Shown here piece by piece: positions 35,646-44,124 of a stretch of DNA of 64,000 bases. The translations under genes were made by a program, and so were the position numbers. The stretch is from VAZQ01 sp050179645 (lineage in GTDB: Bacteria > Pseudomonadota > Alphaproteobacteria > Rhizobiales > Xanthobacteraceae), in the NCBI GenBank assembly GCA_050179645.1, contig JBFXEX010000002.1:1-64000 (forward strand). Direction: 5' to 3'. Under the pieces are notes generated by a model. It was not told the origin of the DNA and did not search any database. It saw nothing but the letters and a program-made list of their open reading frames with translations. Position 1 is the first letter of the stretch, and each line of letters begins with the position of its first letter.

Positions 35646-38111
35646 TCATCGCCAAGTAGCTTCATCCCGAGGATTGATTCCGTAGTCTTGGAGCAAGGCG
35701 GCAGCTTCCTCGACACGGCCTAGGCGATGAAGTGCCTCGGCGACATTCATAGCGTCACTCTTGGTTGCTCTGTGCGTTGGTCCCAGCACTTCTTTAGAGA
35801 TAGCGAGCGCTGTTTTACCGATGGCGAGTGCGTCACTCGGCTGTCCAGCCGCGAGCATTAACCGCGCAATCTGATAACGAGCGACATTCGTGTTGGGGTG
35901 CTTCGGGCCCAAGACCTTCTCGTAGATGGCCAGCGCACCCTCCAGAAGAGACCGTGACTCCGCGAATTTGCCCAGATCCTTGAAAAGACAGCCCAGATTA
36001 TGCATCGTTTGCGCTGTATGATGATGGTATTCACCCCATATGGCCTGTTGAATTGCGAGAGCGCGTTGGTAGTGCACCTCTGCCTCAGAAAGCTCGCCCT
36101 GCATGTGCAACTGATAGCCAAAATTGTTTAAGCTCATCGCTGTGTCCGGATGATCCGGGCCGAGCGCGTCTAGACGGATGTCCAATGCTCGTTTCATCAT
36201 TGGCCGTGCAGCTGCAAAATCGTCTTGCCGCTGCGCCAAGTAACCAAGATTGGTCAGAGCCGTAGCAGTGCTCTCGTGCTTAGGACCGCTGACGGTCTCC
36301 TCTATCGCTAAAGAACGTTCCAAAAGTTGGCGAGCTTCGGAAAATTCGCCTTTCTTGGAGAGCAGATGACCAAGATTGCCGAGAGCGATCGTGGTCTCAG
36401 CATGCGCGGGACCGATATGCTCCCAGATGGATAATGAATCTCGCATCAGCGGTTCGGCTTCGGCGTAGGAGCCACACCCGAGGAGATACCCTGCGGCCAG
36501 CTTGAGAAGTTTCGGCCAATGTACGGCATTCAAAGCTCGGGGCCCGTTGGCTTCCCGAAGTGCCATGACATGCGATGTGAGCTGTGCGCAGAGCGTCCAC
36601 TCACTGGAATCATCAAAGCGCGTCTTCGGGTAAATTGTTGCGAGGCGCGTGATGAGACGCTCTACGGCGTCATTCGCTGTACCTCTTTCCTCCGATCGTT
36701 CTCGCGCAACGGCTTGAACAATCCGATGCACTGTCACCGCTGGCGTGCCATCGGGAAACGGGTCATGCTTGATAAGAGATATCTCGGCAAGCGCCGCGAG
36801 GGCTTGCGCCCGTTCCGCTTCATTATCGATTGCCCCCTCAACCAGAAAAACAGGGATGCGTTCCGGCGCGCAACAAGCGAGATAGTCCATCAGTTGCTTC
36901 GAAGTTGCGCATTGCTCTGTGGCCTGGCTGATGGCAAGTTCAAACGTCGCCGCAACACTAATTGGGTAGGTCACACCGCGCGGTACAGCAGCCATGAGAC
37001 TCGACGACCTCGCCGCATAGTCAATGAAACTCATTTGCGTGCGTCTGCAATAGGCGGCAGCATGATCGAGCGCGAGTGGCAGACACCCCAATGTCTCCGC
37101 TAGCCTCCCTGCACCCGATGCCTCGTCGCGATCGGCGCGTATCTGAAGGAAGGCGACTGCCTCCTCGAGCGAGAGAACATCAAGTTGAAGCTCGTCCGCC
37201 CATTCCTTCCAGTCCGAGAACCTCGATGTGATGAGAACTCGCGCCCCGGTGGATGGAAGAAGATCAGCAATTTCATTTGGAGTGGACACGTTATCATACA
37301 CCAACAACCAAGTAGCACGTTGTTCAGCCAACTGTCGCAAGGCCGCTTTGGCGTTTTGTTCCAAGTCAGCTTGATCTACTTTCTTGACGCCAAGCCTAAC
37401 AGAAAGCGCCGCAAGGCTGCCCAGAAGCGTGGAGCGTGTCTCGGCAGGACACCAGCAGACCCCCGCATAAAGCTTGTGATACCGATACGCATATTCTGTC
37501 GCGAGCGATGTCTTGCCGACCCCGCCCAGACCCTGAACAGCAACGCGCCCGACCGGCTGTGTTACCACAGCAGGCTTGTCGTGCATTAGGATCGCATCGA
37601 GCCTGTCGAGTTCTATATCGCGACCCAAGAACGTCGCGATGCGAGGCGGCACCCCGATGAACGGAAGAGGTGGCGGTTTCGATGCTTGCGAGCGACCTTC
37701 AACCGCCGCCATGATGCGGCTTTTTCGTACTTCCGGATCATTAGTATCAAACAGATTCTGATAGACACTGTCGGCAAGTAATCCCTCCGGCGTAACATCC
37801 TCACAGCGTAGGATAGCGATGCGGCGCTCCTCCGGTTGGCGCAGTCTCTGGGCCTCAAAGCTACTGAATTCCTTCCGGGTGTAAGCAGATTGCTCATAAT
37901 CACGTGTCAGCAAGATGATCAAGTCGCGCGAATTCTTGATACCCTGGTGCATCCGCTCGATCAGGTTCGCATTGAGCGGAATATCGTAGTCTTGGACGAA
38001 TACCTTGTATCCCTTCGCGGCAAGCATGTCGGTGACCTCGCGAGCAACGGCAGCCACTGAGCCGCGACGACTCAGGAAGAAATCGTACCGTTCCTCGGAA
38101 CTGGCAATCAT
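35646..38111 (-). CDS. TIR / NB-ARC / TPR protein (bacterial NLR-like)
   Basis: 821 residues in three parts. Residues 8-140 are a TIR domain (YDFFLSRRGSVAAVAREVTD); the expected catalytic glutamate of NADase TIRs is Glu81 in SAYTRKEFSSF. Residues about 160-500 are a STAND NTPase of NB-ARC type: Walker A GLGGVGKT (194-201), Walker B WLLVYDN (268-274), ARVLITSRFSDW, and GCLPLAL (342-348). Residues about 545-810 are tetratricopeptide repeats of the kinesin-light-chain kind (LGNLGHLLSKKGEFSEARQL). This is the layout of plant NLR receptors and of bacterial antiphage STAND sensors; I infer a phage-sensing NAD-depleting role. GC content is visibly lower than in neighbours, and repeats lie just upstream, which points to transfer. 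Confidence 0.9.
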   Translation of the reverse strand: MIASSEERYDFFLSRRGSVAAVAREVTDMLAAKGYKVFVQDYDIPLNANLIERMHQGIKNSRDLIILLTRDYEQSAYTRKEFSSFEAQRLRQPEERRIAILRCEDVTPEGLLADSVYQNLFDTNDPEVRKSRIMAAVEGRSQASKPPPLPFIGVPPRIATFLGRDIELDRLDAILMHDKPAVVTQPVGRVAVQGLGGVGKTSLATEYAYRYHKLYAGVCWCPAETRSTLLGSLAALSVRLGVKKVDQADLEQNAKAALRQLAEQRATWLLVYDNVSTPNEIADLLPSTGARVLITSRFSDWKEWADELQLDVLSLEEAVAFLQIRADRDEASGAGRLAETLGCLPLALDHAAAYCRRTQMSFIDYAARSSSLMAAVPRGVTYPISVAATFELAISQATEQCATSKQLMDYLACCAPERIPVFLVEGAIDNEAERAQALAALAEISLIKHDPFPDGTPAVTVHRIVQAVARERSEERGTANDAVERLITRLATIYPKTRFDDSSEWTLCAQLTSHVMALREANGPRALNAVHWPKLLKLAAGYLLGCGSYAEAEPLMRDSLSIWEHIGPAHAETTIALGNLGHLLSKKGEFSEARQLLERSLAIEETVSGPKHESTATALTNLGYLAQRQDDFAAARPMMKRALDIRLDALGPDHPDTAMSLNNFGYQLHMQGELSEAEVHYQRALAIQQAIWGEYHHHTAQTMHNLGCLFKDLGKFAESRSLLEGALAIYEKVLGPKHPNTNVARYQIARLMLAAGQPSDALAIGKTALAISKEVLGPTHRATKSDAMNVAEALHRLGRVEEAAALLQDYGINPRDEATWR

Positions 38112-38207
38112 GCGTCACAGGTATCGCGAGTTCCACTAAAGGGTCAAGAAAATGACTTTACGGCCTCTGGAGAAATTCGGGCATTGAGCGAATATCAAGT
38201 TGAGCGC

Positions 38208-38291
38208 GTAGGATGGGTTGAGCTCCTGCGAAACCCATCGCTTTCCTATCCTCGCAAGGTGATGGGTTTCGCTGCGCTCAACCCATCCTAC
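38208..38291. repeat. Nested palindromic repeat, copy 1
   Basis: The 16-bp arms GTAGGATGGGTTGAGC (38208-38223) and its exact complement at 38276-38291 enclose a second pair, GCGAAACCCATC (38228-38239) and GATGGGTTTCGC (38261-38272). The unit is about 84 bp and has no gene. A second copy lies 250 bp away in the same orientation. Repeats with this core are widespread in proteobacteria. Confidence 0.85.
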
Positions 38292-38300
38292 AATCCTGCC

Positions 38301-38723
38301 CTATCGCCGGCGGCCGGAGATCGGATCGAGGCGCGGCGGGGCGACCGCCTCGATCGCACGCCAGAATTTCTCGTTGCCCTTCCTGGTGATGCAGACCTTG
38401 ATGCGGTGCGGCGGCGGCCCGTGCTCGCAGCGGTGCGAGAGTTCGCCCGCGATCATGCCGTCGCACCAGACATAGGCGTGGAGATAGTGCCGGTTGGCGC
38501 GATGCTGCAGCCCGCCGCTGATGTCGGACCAATGCCAGCGCGTAGGATGGGTTGAGCCCTTGCGAAACCCATCACTTCGCCGGCTTCGACCATTGATGGG
38601 TTTCGCTGCGCTCAACCCATCCTTACCAGATGTTTCAGCTCCTGCATCGATCGGCGGACGCCTGTCGCCGGCAAAATCTGCTATTCGTTTGCCACTATCC
38701 CGGTTCAGTTGGGGAATGCCCAC
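38301..38723 (-). pseudogene. Hypothetical frame crossed by a palindromic repeat
   Basis: The C-terminal part looks like real protein: SGGLQHRANRHYLHAYVWCD is followed by GELSHRCEHGPPPHRIKVCI, then EKFWRAIEAVAPPR. The part translated from about 38542-38626 is the second palindromic repeat, giving arginine- and serine-rich sequence. No good start lies between the repeat and the protein-like part. Either the repeat landed in the 5' part of a small gene and broke it, or it was tolerated in frame, as for Rickettsia palindromic elements. No family is recognised. Confidence 0.35.
38542..38626. repeat. Nested palindromic repeat, copy 2
   Basis: The left arm GTAGGATGGGTTGAGC (38542-38557) is identical to copy 1; the right arm at 38610-38622 is complementary over 13 bases. 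The inner pair GCGAAACCCATC / GATGGGTTTCGC is also kept, while the central loop differs. This suggests an older shared origin with drift in the loop. Confidence 0.85.
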
Positions 38724-38728
38724 CTCAC

Positions 38729-39649
38729 ATGCGCGCCAGCTTCAAGGCCAAGTTCGTATTGCCCACATTGGCGTTCTGCGCGTCGCTTGCGCTCCTGCCG
38801 GCCGGCGCGGGAGCGCAGACACCGGGCGACCGCGTCCTGGCTGCCGCCTCGCAGGCCCGCGATCTCGATCTGCCGCAATCGCCGTCGCCGCTGCCGGCCG
38901 TTCCGCGCATGGGCCTGTTCAAGCCGGATGGCGCCGGTCCCTTCCCTGCCCTGGTGCTGCATCATCAATGCGGGGGTCTCCGCCGGGGAAAATGGCAGAA
39001 CGAGTCGATGCTCGAATGGGCGCGGGAGGCCGTCAAGCGCGGCTATGTCGTGCTCCTGCTCGACAGCCTGAGCGCGCGCGGCGTCGATACGGTCTGCATG
39101 GGGCCGAAGAGCGGCGTGAACCCGCATCGCGGGGCGCGCGATGCGCTGCAAGCCGCGACGCACTTGCGCAAGTTCGATTTCGTCGATCGCAATCGCATCG
39201 CGCATGCCGGATATTCCTGGGGCGCGATGGTCGGTCTGCTTGCCAACACCGCGCTCTACCGATCGACATTGAACGCCGGCGAGGGCTTCAACGCGCATGC
39301 GTCGTTTTATCCGGGCTGCTTCACGATCAAGCCGCCGAAGGGCCCATCGTTCGAGATCGTGCGGCCCGATATCCGGCGCGCACATCTCGTGTTGATGGGT
39401 GACAAGGACACCGAAACGCCGGCCGCCGAATGCGTGGCCAAGCTGTCGGGCGCCAAGGCCAAAGGCTCGCCGGTCGAGTGGCATGTCTATCCCGACGCGA
39501 CGCATTGTTGGGACTGCAAGAATCTCGACGGACGTTCCAAGACCGACATTCGCGGTAATCACGTCGTCTACCGTTACGACGCGAAGGTCACTGCCGACTC
39601 GGCGAAGCGGATGTTTGAATTTCTCGACCGGACGTGGCGCGGCAACTGA
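38729..39649 (+). CDS. Secreted dienelactone-hydrolase-like protein
   Basis: 306 residues. A signal peptide (about 1-27, ending GAGA-QT) precedes an alpha/beta-hydrolase. The nucleophile elbow is HAGYSWGAM, the acid is probably the aspartate of VLMGDKDTETP, and the histidine lies in DATHCWDC. Cysteine pairs (HQCGG, FYPGC, HCWDC) fit oxidation in the periplasm. The substrate is unknown. ATG 38729 has no strong ribosome site but is the start that gives a normal signal peptide. A repeat copy lies about 100 bp upstream. Confidence 0.8.
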   Translation: MRASFKAKFVLPTLAFCASLALLPAGAGAQTPGDRVLAAASQARDLDLPQSPSPLPAVPRMGLFKPDGAGPFPALVLHHQCGGLRRGKWQNESMLEWAREAVKRGYVVLLLDSLSARGVDTVCMGPKSGVNPHRGARDALQAATHLRKFDFVDRNRIAHAGYSWGAMVGLLANTALYRSTLNAGEGFNAHASFYPGCFTIKPPKGPSFEIVRPDIRRAHLVLMGDKDTETPAAECVAKLSGAKAKGSPVEWHVYPDATHCWDCKNLDGRSKTDIRGNHVVYRYDAKVTADSAKRMFEFLDRTWRGN

Positions 39650-40033
39650 AGCCGGTTGCTGGTCTGCTGCCGGCGCGCGGCAAGGCTCGACTTCTACCGA
39701 GGCTGGACTAATTTCCGGATTTTTTATGCGCGCAAGCAGCGAGCGGCCCGGATGAACTGCCGCTCCACCCATCCTGCGGCGATGGGCTCCATTCACATCG
39801 CCGTGATCCTAGCCGAATGGCGGATTGACGAAGGAGAGCCGCCGGAAAACGAGCGCGCCGAGCCCGGCAATGGCCGGTTTTCCATGGGTTCTCGGGCGCG
39901 CCGCTCATGCGGGCTGCGCGCTCCGCGTCGGCAAAATCGCCGGTGCTTCGTCGCCCGTCCCACTACGCGTCGTCATCTCGATCGGATATCATGCGTGGTG
40001 ACGGATTGACTGAAAGACGGGCGACGACAAGCA
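39650..40033. other. Intergenic region with no recognised gene
   Basis: Frames in this 384-bp stretch are arginine- and proline-rich and do not look like protein. A few short GC palindromes are present, none followed by a T-tract. It may hold a promoter for the gene at 40034. Confidence 0.5.
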
Positions 40034-40327
40034 ATGCCGGATGACCGGTCGGACCTCGACCACGAAGCTGCACGCATCAAGCAATGGGCGGAATTTCTGG
40101 TCGTGCTGTTCTGCACGAGCACGGTTCTCGCCCTGCTCTATTGGAACCTGGTGGTTCTCGCCGCGATCGCGACCATCTTTGCCTGGGGCATGTGGACCCT
40201 GCACAAGGACGCAGCCGTTCTCGACCAGGCCCGCGAGACCGAACGCCGCTACAGCGCATGGCGGGAGTTGCAGCGGCAGGAGCGGGAGCGCCACCGGACC
40301 GACAACGAAGCACGCCGGGCGCAATAG
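40034..40327 (+). CDS. Small membrane protein with charged tail
   Basis: 97 residues: a charged N-terminus, one long or two short membrane helices at about 19-56, and an arginine- and glutamate-rich helix at the C-terminus (SAWRELQRQERERHRTDNEA). No family. It converges with the serine hydrolase gene 12 bp away. Confidence 0.55.
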   Translation: MPDDRSDLDHEAARIKQWAEFLVVLFCTSTVLALLYWNLVVLAAIATIFAWGMWTLHKDAAVLDQARETERRYSAWRELQRQERERHRTDNEARRAQ

Positions 40328-40338
40328 CAGAGACGTCC

Positions 40339-41583
40339 CTACCGCAGCGCCGCCGCGAGCCGATAAGCGCCGCGCTCGAACGCATCCAGGACGGCGAGCG
40401 CCTTGGGATCGGCGAACGGCAGGAACTGCATCAGGATCACGCCGGCGAGGCCCTGCGCCGGGTCGATCCAGAAATAGGTGTTGTTGATGCCGCCCCAGCT
40501 GAGACTGCCGGGCGCGCGCTTGCCCGGGGCCTGGTCGGCGGTGATCAGGAAGCCGAGGCCGAAGGTGTCGCGGCCGTCGGCGACGAAGGTGAAGTCATGG
40601 CTGCGCGGCAGCGCGCTCTTCAGCGCCGGCACCGTGACGGCGCCGATGTGGTTCTCACCCATCAGCTTCACGGTCTCCGCCTTGGCGACGCGGGCGCCGT
40701 CGAGCATGCCGCCGTTGAGCATCATGCGCAGGAAGCGGCCGTAGTCGCTCGCGGTCGAGGCAAGTCCGCCGCCGCCGCCCGGCGATGGATTGGTCAGCTC
40801 CGGTTGCGGCGACTGCAGCACCACGGCGCCGTCCATGCGCGCGCCGGCGCGCTGCTGCGCGGCGGCAAGACGGTCGGCCATCTGCTGCGGCACGTTGTAG
40901 AACGTGTCGGACATCTTGAGCGGCGCGAAGATGTGCTGGCGAAAGTAGTCGTCGAGCTTCTGCCCGGACACCGTCTCGACCAGCCGGCCGACGACGTCGG
41001 TGCTGGTGCTGTACTGCCAGCGCTCGCCCGGATCGAACAGCAGCGGTCCGCCGAACGGAAACGTCTCGCCGGCGCGCGGCTTGAAATCCCGCCAGATTGC
41101 GCTGGTGAACGGGTAGGCGAGCCCGGAGGTGTGGGTGAGGAAATGCCGCACCGTCGGCTGTCGTGCGGCCAGCCGTAGTCTGTAGGCGCCCGTCGTGGCG
41201 TCAAAGTCTTCGATCACCTGCAGGCGGGCGAGCTCCGGCAGGTATGTCTCTCCCGGATCGTCGAGCGCGATGCGACCCTGCTCGACCAGTTGCATCAAGG
41301 CGAGCGAGGTGATCGCCTTGGTCATGGACGCGATGCGGAACACCGCGTCGGCGTCAAACGGGCGGCTGGTTGCAACGTCCGCGACGCCGAATGCGCCAGT
41401 GTAGAGCACCCGCTCCCGGCCGGTGACCAGCGCGACCACGCCCGGTACGTCCTGGCGTTCGACGGCGGCGCGCAGGCTCGCGTCGATCGCTGCACGTACG
41501 CTCTGTTCCTGCGCAAGCGCTGCGCGCGACGCGACGTCCGCGGTCATGCCCGAGGTGACAGCCATGATGCCCCTTCGATTCAT
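40339..41583 (-). CDS. Beta-lactamase-fold serine hydrolase (class C / esterase type)
   Basis: 414 residues. The nucleophile motif is SMTK (Ser86-Lys89) in FRIASMTKAITSL, and the second motif tyrosine is in WQYSTSTDVVG. The LTHTSGLAYPF segment is typical of the family. The third motif is degenerate (SWGGINN), as in EstB-type esterases and D-aminopeptidases, so an antibiotic-hydrolysing role is unlikely. GGGGGGAGG lies 6 bases before the ATG. The N-terminus is mildly hydrophobic, but I see no clear signal peptide. Confidence 0.88.
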   Translation of the reverse strand: MNRRGIMAVTSGMTADVASRAALAQEQSVRAAIDASLRAAVERQDVPGVVALVTGRERVLYTGAFGVADVATSRPFDADAVFRIASMTKAITSLALMQLVEQGRIALDDPGETYLPELARLQVIEDFDATTGAYRLRLAARQPTVRHFLTHTSGLAYPFTSAIWRDFKPRAGETFPFGGPLLFDPGERWQYSTSTDVVGRLVETVSGQKLDDYFRQHIFAPLKMSDTFYNVPQQMADRLAAAQQRAGARMDGAVVLQSPQPELTNPSPGGGGGLASTASDYGRFLRMMLNGGMLDGARVAKAETVKLMGENHIGAVTVPALKSALPRSHDFTFVADGRDTFGLGFLITADQAPGKRAPGSLSWGGINNTYFWIDPAQGLAGVILMQFLPFADPKALAVLDAFERGAYRLAAALR

Positions 41584-41752
41584 CGATGCCTCCCCCCTGC
41601 TTACAGCCCCGGCCGCGTCTGCGCACCGTCCCGGCGCCGGATTTTTTGACTTCGTCGATCGCGGGCGCGATCGCTGCCGATTTTAGGAGAATGGCACGGG
41701 AGATGTGGGCAAGCCGAATCTGAGCGAGCCCCGGCGACCCCGCGGCCGCGGA

Positions 41753-42940
41753 TTACCCGGCGAGTGCCGGCGCGATCACCTGCAGCGGCTTGCGCTCGAC
41801 TTCGACGCGATTGCGACCCTTGGCCTTGGCGCGGTAGAGCGCGCGGTCGGCGGCGGCGAACAATGCCTGCAGCGACGGCCCGGTTTCGTTGGACATCGCC
41901 ACGCCGACGCTCACCGTCACCTGCCGCTGCTCGTCACCGAGATCGAGCGGCGTCGCGGCGACCGCGGCGCGGATGCGCTCCGCCACCGCCAGCGCCTCGC
42001 CGATCGACACTTGCGCGATCAGGCAGCCGAATTCCTCGCCGCCGAACCGGCCGAACAGTTCGCCCGGCCGCAGCATCGGCTGCACCATCTCGCAGAATTC
42101 CGCCAGTACGCGGTCGCCGGCCTGGTGGCCGTAGGTGTCGTTGACATCCTTGAATCGGTCGAGATCGAACAGCAGCAGTGCCGATTCATAGCCATCGGCG
42201 TTCGTGCGCCGCAAGAGCTTGGCGCCGCGCTCGAAGAACGCCCGACGGTTGGCAATGCCGGTCAGCGGATCGAGCAGCGAGTGCTGGCGCTGCTGCAGCT
42301 CGGCGCGTTCCTTCGCCATGTTCACCAGCAGCACTGACATGCCGAACGTGAAGAACAGAAGTTCGAACACGCCGGCCGGAAACCAGCTCGCGTCGGGCGG
42401 CAGGACGCCGCCAGGAAACGGCAGGACGTAGACCAGCGGCGCGCGCAGCAGGAACATCGAGCCGTGGACCAGCAGCAAGATGATCGCGGGCCAGCGCGAC
42501 ATCAGATGCTCGCCCTCATTCGCACGCCAGATTTCGGCCGCGCACAGCACCAGATAGATGCCTACGACCATGGTGGTATAGATCATGCGCGCGGCCAGCG
42601 AGGCATAGAAGCTCTCGAACTGGCAGGCCACGATGAAGATCAGCGCGCCCGCCAATGTCAGGATGAGCGGCGTGCGGCGCCCCTCGAAGCTGCGCGCTGC
42701 CGTCCACATCACGCCGTGGGCCGTAAGCCAAAGCATGGTGGCCAGCGTGAACGAGGAAGCATCGGGCCTGATGCCACCCGCGAGGAGCAGCGACATGGCG
42801 GCGCTACCCATGAAAAACGCCGAGCTCCACAGGCCGAGCGCGACGATCGTCGTGTTCTGCCGCCACGCGAACAGAAGGAGCAGCCCGGCTACCCCCAGAA
42901 TGAACATCGTCACGACAAACAGCGTGTGAAAATCGAACAT
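41753..42940 (-). CDS. Membrane diguanylate cyclase (GGDEF)
   Basis: 395 residues. Six to seven membrane segments fill residues about 5-215, a short coiled coil follows (NMAKERAELQQRQHSLLDPL), and the GGDEF domain runs from about 225 to 385. The active site reads GRFGGEEF (first glycine about residue 300), and DLDRFKDVNDTYGHQAGD supplies metal ligands, so it should make cyclic di-GMP. The product-inhibition site is RPGE instead of RxxD. The N-terminal sensor is unassigned. ATG 42940 was chosen because the earlier frame is not hydrophobic and lacks a ribosome site. Confidence 0.9.
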   Translation of the reverse strand: MFDFHTLFVVTMFILGVAGLLLLFAWRQNTTIVALGLWSSAFFMGSAAMSLLLAGGIRPDASSFTLATMLWLTAHGVMWTAARSFEGRRTPLILTLAGALIFIVACQFESFYASLAARMIYTTMVVGIYLVLCAAEIWRANEGEHLMSRWPAIILLLVHGSMFLLRAPLVYVLPFPGGVLPPDASWFPAGVFELLFFTFGMSVLLVNMAKERAELQQRQHSLLDPLTGIANRRAFFERGAKLLRRTNADGYESALLLFDLDRFKDVNDTYGHQAGDRVLAEFCEMVQPMLRPGELFGRFGGEEFGCLIAQVSIGEALAVAERIRAAVAATPLDLGDEQRQVTVSVGVAMSNETGPSLQALFAAADRALYRAKAKGRNRVEVERKPLQVIAPALAG

Positions 42941-43645
42941 AACGCTTTGACCCGGCGTCGCCCGCGAGCGCGATTGCTCGCCATCCCGCGGGTGTTCTAG
43001 ATGGAACCCATAACGGACCACTTTCGGGATTGATTAGAGTCTTAGGGAACGCATCCCCTCCGGATTGAAATCGCTAAAGAGATCAAGAACATTTCTGAAC
43101 GGCTGTTCAACTCGTTCGGTCGAGAGCGCCGGTACTGCGGCTCGCGTGATCAATGCGCCGCCGCGTTCACCCCTGACGATCTGGTGGTTGATGCGTCAGT
43201 GGGGCGGCGGCCGGCACATGCGGGCCAAGTCGTTGGCGAAATCTCACGCATTCCACCATGGGCGCGTTCGGGCCATGCCGCTGTGCCCGAACTGAGCTGC
43301 GCGGTGCGCGTGGCTGGCTGCGGAGAATATTCGTCGAGAACGCGGCGACCTCGCTCGAAGTTCGAGCCCCGCCGAGCAGTGCCAAATTTTGCCGCAATCG
43401 AAATGCCGGATGGCGGGATCCAGTACGATGTTGCGAGATTGGCAACCCCGCTTAGAGCGCCCCCACCGCGAACGCAAACACCAAGGCTACGGCTGCAACC
43501 AGCAACGCGGTCTCGAGCGTCGTCAATTTGCTGATCATCGCAGTCCCCCATCCCACGGGGAGTACAATGTTGGCAGGACGGACTTAGGACAATGCGACCA
43601 TGCGTCGCCCTGCGGCAGGACTCCGTTTGCCCGAACTCAATTCGC
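42941..43645. other. Intergenic region with one candidate small gene
   Basis: About 700 bp with no convincing long gene. Longer frames on either strand are arginine- and serine-rich. The only protein-like item is the 28-residue membrane peptide at 43452-43538. Composition is a little less GC-rich in parts (43022-43110), which could hold the cyclase promoter. Confidence 0.5.
43452..43538 (-). CDS. Candidate 28-residue single-pass membrane protein
   Basis: The minus strand reads MISKLTTLETALLVAAVALV and then FAFAVGAL before TAA. A polar N-terminus leads into about 20 hydrophobic residues, a form typical of small bacterial membrane proteins. GGGGGA lies about 6 bases upstream of the ATG. It is too short for homology claims. 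Confidence 0.4.
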   Translation of the reverse strand: MISKLTTLETALLVAAVALVFAFAVGAL

Positions 43646-44089
43646 TTACCGCTTGACCCGGCTCATCTCGTAGCAGGTCAAGACGATCGACCGTGACGGG
43701 CTCGTGCCGTTATGTACATAGCACTTCTCCATGCGGTCGGGCGCCAGCAGGGTGATGCGGAAATAGCCGTCCATATCGGCGCCGACGATCGACCGGTTGT
43801 CGCTCGAAATTGCCCAGGCGAACGGCTCCTTGGTGTCGGCAACCGCGGACGACGAACGCCCCCAGGCGACGCGACCGTCCTGCCCCTCCACGGTATGCGT
43901 GGCCTCGATCTCCCGCAGCCGCGGCGGGTCGGTGGGAGTTTGCGAACCGGGATGATGCGCGTGAGTACCGAACACGAACACCTTACCCTTTCCGGTCCAG
44001 GTCCCTTTGAGGTCGGGGATCGCGTTCTGCGCCGGTGCGGACGTTACCGTTGCGCCGAACAGCATCATCGCGACGATCAGGTGTTTCAT
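43646..44089 (-). CDS. Secreted hypothetical protein
   Basis: 147 residues: a signal peptide (MKHLIVAMMLFGATVTSAPA) and a beta-rich domain beginning DLKGTWTGKGKVFVFG. Two cysteines near the C-terminus (EKCYVHNG and LTCYEMS) could form a disulfide. The GTWTGKG start resembles exported lipocalin-like proteins. Function unknown. Confidence 0.7.
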   Translation of the reverse strand: MKHLIVAMMLFGATVTSAPAQNAIPDLKGTWTGKGKVFVFGTHAHHPGSQTPTDPPRLREIEATHTVEGQDGRVAWGRSSSAVADTKEPFAWAISSDNRSIVGADMDGYFRITLLAPDRMEKCYVHNGTSPSRSIVLTCYEMSRVKR

Positions 44090-44124
44090 TTCATCATCTC
44101 CATAAAATGCCAGAGGTCGAACAT

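Noticed and set aside
35646..38111. TIR protein as part of a Thoeris system
   Set aside because: There is no ThsA-like SIR2 or SLOG gene nearby, and the TIR is fused to NB-ARC and TPR, so it fits a STAND sensor better.
40339..41583. Antibiotic resistance beta-lactamase
   Set aside because: The SxxK motif is present, but the third motif is degenerate and the sequence is closer to esterases and D-aminopeptidases of the same fold.
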